A stretch of 64,000 bases of DNA from Gracilimonas tropica DSM 19535. GTDB taxonomy: Bacteria > Bacteroidota > Rhodothermia > Balneolales > Balneolaceae. This document shows positions 34,738 to 41,162 of the stretch, in pieces; positions within the stretch are counted from its first letter, which is position 1; each line of letters begins with the position of its first letter. The position numbers and the translations under genes are program-made. The notes beneath the pieces were generated by a model. It did no database searches. It was given only the letters and a program-made list of their open reading frames with translations, and was not told the origin of the DNA. The stretch lies in contig NZ_AQXG01000015.1 of NCBI RefSeq assembly GCF_000375425.1, positions 1 through 64,000 on the forward strand. Direction: 5' to 3'.

Positions 34738-36810
34738 TTGCAGATAAGAAGAATAAAAAGGAATGACCCTTTACTTGACAAGGTCATTTCATTAGGGGAC
34801 AGAAATAGAAAAACTCTCGGGCACTTCCCTGAAGGGGCATTTAAAGACCATGCCAGAAAAAGGTTGATACTGGTGGCTGAAGAAGAGAATAAACTTCATG
34901 GATATATTCTTTATAGAATAGTTCAGAGCAAGCAAAGAATAAGTATTACTCATCTTTGTATTGATGATAAATTTAGAGGGAAGGGTATTGCTTATCAGCT
35001 TTTATCAAAATTATGTAGCATATACAAACATAGGCTCAGAGGTATATCGTTAAGTTGCCGTGAAGATTATAAAAAAGCATCTAAGCTTTGGGAGTCTTTC
35101 GGTTTTAAAGCAGTAAGAAGAAAACCTGGTCGGGGTAAGAAGGAAACCTATCTAAATGTGTGGTGGTATGACTTTGGAAATCCTGATTTATTTACAGTAA
35201 GTGAGACTAAAAACGATAAGCTAAAAGTTGTTTTAGATGCGAATATTCTTATCAAGTTAAGAGAAATAAATGATGAGAGTGATCAGGAAATTAGGTCATT
35301 AGATGCTGATTGGATTAATGAGGAATGTGAGTTTTATTATGCACCTGAGTTATATAATGAAATTAAAAGAGATACTGATAAAGAACGAGCGGAGAGAACA
35401 AGAAAGTTTTTAAGACAAAATTTTACAGAAATTAGATGTAAACCTGATTTTGCAAAGAAAATAGAAAATGAGTTGCAAGATTTACTTCATGGACATTCAG
35501 CTAATGATATATCTGATAGGAAACAATTAGCTGAATGTATAGAATCAAATTCAAAATACTTTGTAACCACAGATGAGGGTATTTTAGATAAGAACGAAAA
35601 GATCTATCAAAAGTATGGGGTTAATGTTTATCGACCCATCGATTTAATTTTAAGGATAGATAGTATAAAAAATGCTGTTGATTATACATCGTTTAGATTA
35701 GAAGGGGCAAATTATGATTTTAGCAAGGTTAAACATGAACAAATTGGTGTTATAGTAGATACTTTTCTAAAAAAAGATTACTCGGAGAAGAAAAGTAATT
35801 TTAAATCGGTCTTGTTAAGCTTAGCTGCTGATACAAAATATTCAGAAGTGAAAGTGGTAGAAGATAAGAAAGAAGGATTTATTGGAATAATTGGTTTAAG
35901 AAACAAAAATAATAGTCTTGAGATCCCTCTGTTAAGAGTAGTAAATACAAAAGTATCGGAACCTTTATTCCACCAACTAGTGATGGATATTATCAAAAGG
36001 TCAAAGGTTGAGGAAAAAAATAAAATTCTAGTTTTAGAACCCTATTTTACTGAATTGGAAAGTTCAATTTTATATCAATATGGATTCTCTCATGCCGAGG
36101 GGATTTATAAGAAAGTTTCACTGAATGGTCTTTACAGTTTAAATGATTTGCTCAGTATGGAAATTGTTAATCAATCATTTAATGTAAATTTATTGCAAAG
36201 AAAATTTTCTAAGAAATCTGAGAGTATTAATTTGAAGATAGAGTTTGAAAAAAAATTGTGGCCAGTAAAAATTTCAGATTTTGAAATCCCAACTTATATA
36301 GTTCCTATAAAACCAGTTTGGGCGAAAGATTTATTCGACTATAGGCTTGCTAATGAGACAATTTTTGGATCACAGGCATCATTAATTTGGTCAAATGAAA
36401 ATGTCTATTACCGAAGTGTAAAACCAGTTTCAGAGAAGAGCCCTGGCAGAATTCTCTGGTATCTAAGTAAAGGGAAAAGTCGTTATAGTAGTAGAAATAA
36501 GGGTATAGTAGCTACATCATATTTGGATGAAGTAAGAATTGATTTACCAAAGATATTGTTTAGAGAGTTCAAACATTATGGTGTTTATAAGTGGAATTCA
36601 ATTTATAAACTAGCTTCTGAAGATTTGGAAAATGAACTAAAGGCTTTAAAATTTAGCTTTACAGAAGTATTTGATGACATAATAAAACTAGAGGAAGTGA
36701 ATGAAATTTTAATTAAAAATGGACGCCCCAGAAATACTTTCGCCTCTCCTTTGGAGGTATCAAGCAAAATTTTTAATGAAATTTATTCTAAAGGAATAGG
36801 AAATGAATAA
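34738..36810 (+). CDS. GNAT-PIN-degenerate GNAT-ASCH-like fusion protein, unknown function
   Basis: A 690-residue multidomain protein. (1) An N-terminal GNAT acetyltransferase (1-146) has acetyl-CoA loop R80-G-K-G-I-A85 and a YKKASKLWESFGFK end. (2) A PIN nuclease (about 160-305) has acidic residues D167 (VVLDANILI), E208 (ELYNEIKRD), D257/D260 (NDISDRK) and D279 (FVTTDEGIL). (3) A second GNAT-like unit (about 335-462) has lost the RxxGxG/A loop but keeps YQYGFSHAEGIYKKV. (4) A C-terminal region (about 515-685), by eye, parallels the ASCH protein encoded next door: IVPIKPVWAKDLF and ILWYLSKGKS. The start is TTG, with no upstream alternative except ATT/ATA. Arg is mostly AGA/AGG, and GC is about 30% in sampled lines. 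Confidence 0.8.
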   Translation: MQIRRIKRNDPLLDKVISLGDRNRKTLGHFPEGAFKDHARKRLILVAEEENKLHGYILYRIVQSKQRISITHLCIDDKFRGKGIAYQLLSKLCSIYKHRLRGISLSCREDYKKASKLWESFGFKAVRRKPGRGKKETYLNVWWYDFGNPDLFTVSETKNDKLKVVLDANILIKLREINDESDQEIRSLDADWINEECEFYYAPELYNEIKRDTDKERAERTRKFLRQNFTEIRCKPDFAKKIENELQDLLHGHSANDISDRKQLAECIESNSKYFVTTDEGILDKNEKIYQKYGVNVYRPIDLILRIDSIKNAVDYTSFRLEGANYDFSKVKHEQIGVIVDTFLKKDYSEKKSNFKSVLLSLAADTKYSEVKVVEDKKEGFIGIIGLRNKNNSLEIPLLRVVNTKVSEPLFHQLVMDIIKRSKVEEKNKILVLEPYFTELESSILYQYGFSHAEGIYKKVSLNGLYSLNDLLSMEIVNQSFNVNLLQRKFSKKSESINLKIEFEKKLWPVKISDFEIPTYIVPIKPVWAKDLFDYRLANETIFGSQASLIWSNENVYYRSVKPVSEKSPGRILWYLSKGKSRYSSRNKGIVATSYLDEVRIDLPKILFREFKHYGVYKWNSIYKLASEDLENELKALKFSFTEVFDDIIKLEEVNEILIKNGRPRNTFASPLEVSSKIFNEIYSKGIGNE

Positions 36811-37231
36811 CTTTCTTTTTATTTCAGTTAAACCAGATTATTCTCACAAAATTTTTAGTGGCGAAAAAAAAATCGAGTTACGTAAAAGCTCACCAAATGT
36901 TAACGAAGGAGATGTTGTAGTCATTTATAGTACCAATCCTGATAAGCTAATTATTGGTTATTGTAAAGTTGTAGAGGTAATAAAAACTACACCTGAATTA
37001 ATGTGGCAAGAGCATGCCACTGTCTTAGGAATAGAAAAAAAAGACTTTGACGAGTATTATGATTCTGTAGATCTTGCAGTCGGTATTAAGCTGGGATCAG
37101 TTTCAAAATTAAAAGAGGCTATTTCCTTGAAATCGATCAAAGAGGTTTATCCTTCTTTCCATCCTCCACAGACATTTAAATATTTTTCAAGACAAAAAGT
37201 ACTAACTGTTTATTCAAAGATTGCCTTTTAA
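36803..37231 (+). CDS. ASCH domain (PUA-like fold) protein
   Basis: A 142-residue protein. The start FLFISVKPDYSHKIFSGEKK followed by IELRKSSP is the ASCH signature (S-x-K-P ... I-x-x-G-x-K-x-x-E-x-R). The middle reads GDVVVIYSTNPDKLIIGYCKVVEV and the end reads LKSIKEVYPSFHPPQTFKYFS. ASCH domains are PUA-related and are thought to bind RNA or modified nucleic acids. The ATG lies 8 bases inside the end of the GNAT-PIN gene (ATGAATAA overlap), with GGAATAGGA ahead of it. The two are therefore translationally coupled. The AT-rich base composition continues. Confidence 0.85.
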   Translation: MNNFLFISVKPDYSHKIFSGEKKIELRKSSPNVNEGDVVVIYSTNPDKLIIGYCKVVEVIKTTPELMWQEHATVLGIEKKDFDEYYDSVDLAVGIKLGSVSKLKEAISLKSIKEVYPSFHPPQTFKYFSRQKVLTVYSKIAF

Positions 37232-37280
37232 AATAATTTGAAGAAGATCCCTCTAGCTTCTAAAAGTGTTAGTAAAAGAA

Positions 37281-38000
37281 TCATTCCCAAACCACCGTTG
37301 TTCCCACATCTTCACCATCTACTACGATTTTCTTCAAATTGCCTTTTTTGTTCATATTAAAGACAATGATCGGAGTTTTATTTTCTCTGCAGAGAGTGAA
37401 GGCTGTTAGATCCATGACGGATAAGCGTCGTTTCAAGACTTCATCTCCGGTGATTTGGTCAAATTTCTTAGCATCGCCATTTTTCTCAGGGTCAGAATCG
37501 TATATCCCATCTACGCGGGTGCCTTTCAGGATCACATCGGCTTCTATTTCAATGGCTCTGAGCGAACCTGCCGTATCAGTCGTGAAGTAAGGATTACCGG
37601 TCCCGGCACCGAAGATCACCACACGTCCTTTTTCAAGATGCCGAATAGCTCTTCTTCTGATATAAGGCTCAGCAATGGCTTCCATACGGATAGCGCTCAT
37701 CAGGCGGGTTTGAACATTAATCTGTTCGAGCGCATCCTGCAGCGCCATACTGTTGATCATGGTGGCGAGCATTCCCATGTAATCGCCCTGAACACGATCC
37801 ATGCCCTGCGTTGCACCTTTTACGCCGCGGAAGATATTGCCACCTCCGATCACAACAGAAACCTGAACACCGGCTTCTTGAATAGATTGGATCTCTTTGG
37901 CGTACGCGCTGAGAATATCAGCATCAATTCCGTGTCCCTGTTCACCTAAAAGAGCTTCGCCGCTGAGCTTAAGAAGTACTCTGTTGTATTTATTTCCCAC
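37281..38000 (-). CDS. pyrH: UMP kinase
   Basis: A 239-residue amino-acid-kinase-fold enzyme that phosphorylates UMP to UDP for RNA and sugar-nucleotide synthesis. Motifs are [20 protein letters not shown] at the start, [36 protein letters not shown], and the C-terminal [19 protein letters not shown]. It is the last gene of the rplM-rpsI-rpsB-tsf-pyrH minus-strand cluster, with a terminator-like hairpin between tsf and it. Ribosome-recycling factor frr, usual in this position, is absent. A foreign two-gene island lies just past its stop. Confidence 0.97.
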   Translation of the reverse strand: MGNKYNRVLLKLSGEALLGEQGHGIDADILSAYAKEIQSIQEAGVQVSVVIGGGNIFRGVKGATQGMDRVQGDYMGMLATMINSMALQDALEQINVQTRLMSAIRMEAIAEPYIRRRAIRHLEKGRVVIFGAGTGNPYFTTDTAGSLRAIEIEADVILKGTRVDGIYDSDPEKNGDAKKFDQITGDEVLKRRLSVMDLTAFTLCRENKTPIIVFNMNKKGNLKKIVVDGEDVGTTVVWE

Positions 38001-38028
38001 GTTATCCTCGAATTAGAAATTAGTAGAC

Positions 38029-38058
38029 AAAAAAAAGGCTGCCAAAACTGACAGCCTT
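38029..38058 (-). terminator. Terminator or attenuator between tsf and pyrH
   Basis: On the minus strand AAGGCTG (38058-38052) pairs with CAGCCTT (38041-38035) around a 10-base loop. T residues (complement of 38029-38036) run through and past the second arm. It follows the tsf stop by 17 bases, so only part of the transcripts would reach pyrH unless a separate promoter exists. Confidence 0.85.
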
Positions 38059-38074
38059 AAAGTAAAAAAAATTA

Positions 38075-38908
38075 TTAAGCGTTTTCTCCGAGTTGGAGTC
38101 GATGGAATGATTTCACCAGTGGTGCATCATTCTGCTTCAGGTAATCCTGAACGGAAACGCTGTTGTCTTTCACGAACTTTTGCTCGAGAAGGACGCGCTC
38201 TTCATAAAACCGGCGAAGTTTACCTTTTGCAGCTTGCTCGGCAATGTGCTCAGGTTTGCCTTCATTCAGCAATTGCTCTTTGGCAATCTCCAGTTCTTTT
38301 TCAACGAGAGTAGCGTCAACGCCATCACGGGTAACGGCGAGGGGCTTCATAGCGGCAACTTGCATAGCTACATCTTTACCGATGTTGTCGTCGGTAAGGT
38401 CACCATCAAATTCTGCAAGAACACCCAACTGATTGCCGGGGTGAATATAATCCACAAGAGTTCCATCGGTAGTCATCAAAACTACATTATTGATCTCGAT
38501 CTTTTCTCCGATCTTACCAACCATCTCTTCGAGGTGTTTTTCGATGGTGAGTCCTTCAACTTCAACTTTTAGCAGTTCGTCCACATTGTCGATATCATTA
38601 TCGAAAGCAGCGTTTAGAAAGAGTTCGGCATCATCCTGAAATTCTTCATTACGAGCCACAAAATCTGTTTCGCAATTGATCTCAAGCAGGGCAGCTTTCT
38701 TCTTATCATCGCTGATACGGCTCAGAATTAATCCCTGATTAGCCTCACGATCTGATCGTTTTTCAGATACTTGCTGTCCTTTTTTACGCAGGAGTTCAAC
38801 GGCTTGGTCAAAGTCACCGTCTGCTTCGGCAAGGGCTTTTTTACAATCCATCATGCCCGCGCCGGTCATGTCTCGAAGTTTTTTTACGTCAGCAGCAGAA
38901 ATGCTCAT
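38075..38908 (-). CDS. tsf: Elongation factor Ts
   Basis: A 277-residue guanine-nucleotide exchange factor for EF-Tu. The N-terminal UBA-like module ends in LRDMTGAGMMDCKKALAEADGDFDQA (shown in part), with family hallmarks ETDFVARNEEF and IGEKIEINNVVLM. It has the conserved V-x-x-YIHPGNQLGVL stretch. The length is close to the usual 280-290. It lies 34 bases after rpsB and before the terminator-like hairpin, so rpsB-tsf form the classic pair. Confidence 0.96.
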   Translation of the reverse strand: MSISAADVKKLRDMTGAGMMDCKKALAEADGDFDQAVELLRKKGQQVSEKRSDREANQGLILSRISDDKKKAALLEINCETDFVARNEEFQDDAELFLNAAFDNDIDNVDELLKVEVEGLTIEKHLEEMVGKIGEKIEINNVVLMTTDGTLVDYIHPGNQLGVLAEFDGDLTDDNIGKDVAMQVAAMKPLAVTRDGVDATLVEKELEIAKEQLLNEGKPEHIAEQAAKGKLRRFYEERVLLEQKFVKDNSVSVQDYLKQNDAPLVKSFHRLQLGENA

Positions 38909-38942
38909 TGTTTTGAATAGTTTTTATGAGGTTGAAATTAGT

Positions 38943-39818
38943 TTATTCTTCTTCGTCGTTGCTGTCATCGTCAGCAGAATTATCTGCATCATCAGCATTG
39001 CCGGAGTCATCTTTCTTACTCTTGCGGCGTGAACGAAGTTTAGTGCTGCGTGCAGCGTCTTTTACGTCGATATCTTCATCTTTGGATTCTGCAGCCGCTT
39101 GCTCCATTACGTCTTCTTCTTGCTGAGCCTCACGTTCTGCATTTCCTTCGATAATGGCATCAGCTACTTGTGTGGTAACCAATTGAATGGTACGTGCTGA
39201 ATCGTCATTACAAGGAACAATATAATCAGGAACATCCGGGTCACTATTGGTATCCACCATTGCGATGATCGGGATGTGAAGCTTAATAGCTTCTTTAACA
39301 GCAAGGTGCTCTTTGTTGATATCCACAACAAAAATTGCACCCGGCAGGCGGCCCATGTTTTTGATACCGCCCAAAGCAGCATCCAGCTTATCTTGCTCAC
39401 GCTGAAGCATTAAACCTTCTTTCTTGGTGAGTTCATCAAAAGTACCGTCATGTTTCATCTTCTCGATTTCTTCCATCCGGGCAATGCTCTTGCGTACGGT
39501 ACTGAAGTTGGTCAACATTCCACCCATCCAACGCTGAGTAATGAACGGCATTCCACAACGGAGAGCTTCAGTTTTAATGATCTCGGTAGATTGCTTTTTG
39601 GTTCCTACAAACAAAATGGTTTTACCGGCACGAGCTAATTTCTGAACTTCGTCGAGGGCTTCCTGAAGGTAAGTTTGAGATTTTTTGAGGTCAATGATGT
39701 GAATCCCGTTGCGCTCCATGAAGATGAAGTCTTTCATTTTAGGATTCCATCGTCGGGTCAAGTGACCGAAATGCGCGCCTGACTTAAGCAGGTCTTGTAT
39801 AGATGCAGCTTTTGGCAT
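38943..39818 (-). CDS. rpsB: 30S ribosomal protein S2 with long acidic tail
   Basis: A 291-residue ribosomal protein. Family blocks are LLKSGAHFGHLTRRWNPKM, NGIHIIDLKKSQTYL, FVGTKKQSTEII, QRWMGGMLTNFSTV, LPGAIFVVDINKEHLAVKEA and VDTNSDPDVPDYIVPCNDD. It is about 50 residues longer than E. coli S2. The extra residues form a charged tail that ends in a run of Asp, Asn, Ser and Glu (about 240-291), preceded by a basic KLRSRRKSKK patch. It is followed by tsf. An extended leader structure precedes it. Confidence 0.97.
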   Translation of the reverse strand: MPKAASIQDLLKSGAHFGHLTRRWNPKMKDFIFMERNGIHIIDLKKSQTYLQEALDEVQKLARAGKTILFVGTKKQSTEIIKTEALRCGMPFITQRWMGGMLTNFSTVRKSIARMEEIEKMKHDGTFDELTKKEGLMLQREQDKLDAALGGIKNMGRLPGAIFVVDINKEHLAVKEAIKLHIPIIAMVDTNSDPDVPDYIVPCNDDSARTIQLVTTQVADAIIEGNAEREAQQEEDVMEQAAAESKDEDIDVKDAARSTKLRSRRKSKKDDSGNADDADNSADDDSNDEEE

Positions 39819-39863
39819 GATATTAAATATGTGTGTTTAGGTTAATCCTCTATGCGGGTCTGC

Positions 39864-39926
39864 CTCAGGCGTTAATTCCGGCTGTTTTACCGAAACACCA
39901 AACGCTGAGTCACCACATATGTGTGA
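39864..39926 (-). promoter_or_regulatory. Structured 5' leader of rpsB
   Basis: In the minus-strand transcript CTCAGCGTT (39909-39901) can pair with AACGC-C-TGAG (39873-39864, one bulge). It encloses GTTTCGGTAAAAC, and a hairpin around CACATATGTG (39914-39923) precedes it. It starts about 45 bases upstream of the S2 start. Ribosomal protein genes including rpsB are known to be autoregulated through such leaders. The specific ligand here is inferred. Confidence 0.45.
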
Positions 39927-40007
39927 TTTTATATACTTTGGCTATTAATTATCGGAAGTATGATTATTCGTGATTGAATAATCATTTCCAAATAACAAAT
40001 ACCGAAA

Positions 40008-40394
40008 TTATCGTTTAGAGAACTGGAATTTCTTACGGGCTTTAGGCTGTCCGTATTTCTTACGCTCAACCATTCTGTCGTCTCGGGTAAGAAGTCCGTG
40101 GCCTTTCAGGATGCTGTGCAGTTCTTCGTTCTCTCCGTCCAAAGCACGTGCAAGCGCATGAGAAATAGCGCCGGCCTGACCAGTACTTCCACCACCACGA
40201 ACGGTGATCTTGATATCGTACTTGCCTTCAGTTTCAGTAACAGTCATTGGAAACAAAGCAATGTTACGACGTGCTTTTACTGGGAAATATTCTTCAATTG
40301 GTTTGTGGTTGACGAGAATTTCACCATTACCCGGCTTGATGTACAAACGGGCAGTAGCTGTTTTTCGTCGTCCTATGTAATTCGCTTGTGCCAT
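40008..40394 (-). CDS. rpsI: 30S ribosomal protein S9
   Basis: A 128-residue ribosomal protein. Family features are IGRRKTATARLYIKPGNGEI at the start, the GGGSTGQAGAISHALARAL block and the basic end LLTRDDRMVERKKYGQPKARKKFQFSKR (in part). The C-terminal KR is the tail that reaches the P-site tRNA. It is 18 bases downstream of rplM in the usual L13-S9 pair. Confidence 0.97.
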   Translation of the reverse strand: MAQANYIGRRKTATARLYIKPGNGEILVNHKPIEEYFPVKARRNIALFPMTVTETEGKYDIKITVRGGGSTGQAGAISHALARALDGENEELHSILKGHGLLTRDDRMVERKKYGQPKARKKFQFSKR

Positions 40395-40412
40395 TATTTA
40401 AATTTGGATGGT

Positions 40413-40856
40413 TTAAAGCTCAAAAAGTTCAGGTTCTTGTGCAGTATGCGGATGAACGGGGCCTGCATAAACTCTCAGGTTTCCTGTAAGCTTGCGGCCA
40501 AGTTTATTTTTAGGAAGCATTCCTTTCACGGCAATAGTAACCAGTGAGGTAGGATCTTTTTCCATCATTTCAGCCGCAGTAGTGAATTTCTCTCCACCGG
40601 GGTAAAAAGTATGACGGAAATAAGTCTTATCCGTCATTTTTTTACCGGACAATTTCACTTTTTCTGCATTGATAACAATCACATTGTCACCGGTATCCAT
40701 GTGTGGAGTGAAAGTTGGCTTATGCTTGCCTCTCAAAATTTTTGCAATCTCGCTACTCAGGCGACCCAAAGGCTGATCTTCCGCATCGAAGAGCACCCAT
40801 TTTTTTTCAATATCTTTGGGTTTGGCTGAGTATGTCTTAAAACTTAATGTGTCCAC
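40413..40856 (-). CDS. rplM: 50S ribosomal protein L13
   Basis: A 147-residue ribosomal protein. Family features are [40 protein letters not shown], and [20 protein letters not shown] near the end, followed by [13 protein letters not shown]. It opens the minus-strand cluster rplM-rpsI-rpsB-tsf-pyrH, and the promoter must lie in the divergent gap before the TonB receptor gene. Confidence 0.97.
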   Translation of the reverse strand: MDTLSFKTYSAKPKDIEKKWVLFDAEDQPLGRLSSEIAKILRGKHKPTFTPHMDTGDNVIVINAEKVKLSGKKMTDKTYFRHTFYPGGEKFTTAAEMMEKDPTSLVTIAVKGMLPKNKLGRKLTGNLRVYAGPVHPHTAQEPELFEL

Positions 40857-41162
40857 GATTATACTCGTTTTATTTTGTCATTTTGGAAAGTCGAACAAGA
40901 TAGAGTTTATTCTTGTAGATATCAATAAGAAGCCTTAGAAAAAAACGAATCTCTTTGTAAAGATTGTACTGCAATTACTGTAAGCAGTGTAGGATGTGTA
41001 ATTGAAGAATATGAAAGAAAGCTAAATCTTAGATTTTCAGCTTTTAAATAATAACAATCTATACCTTTTAATGACACCAAAATTAAAAACATTGTTTCTG
41101 TAATAACAAATAGATACTATTACATGGTTGAACGGTCGGAATCTTATCAATACTGAAATTCA
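40857..41162. other. 306-base divergent gap between rplM and a TonB receptor gene
   Basis: No coding frame was recognised. It is AT-rich. GTAATA (41100-41105) pairs with TATTAC (41118-41123), and nested AATAG-ATA-CTATT (41109-41121) forms a 13-bp palindrome 41 bases before the receptor start. This could be an operator, but AT-rich DNA makes such palindromes common. The promoters for both genes must be here, and I cannot place them exactly. Confidence 0.35.

Noticed and set aside
34738..37231. Interpreting the AT-rich pair as prophage or an integrative element
   Set aside because: There is no integrase, transposase, tRNA attachment site or phage structural gene next to it. Only a weak edge repeat is seen.
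34738..37231. Classing the pair as a standard type II toxin-antitoxin module
   Set aside because: The fusion is far larger than known GNAT or PIN toxins, and no small DNA-binding antitoxin precedes it.
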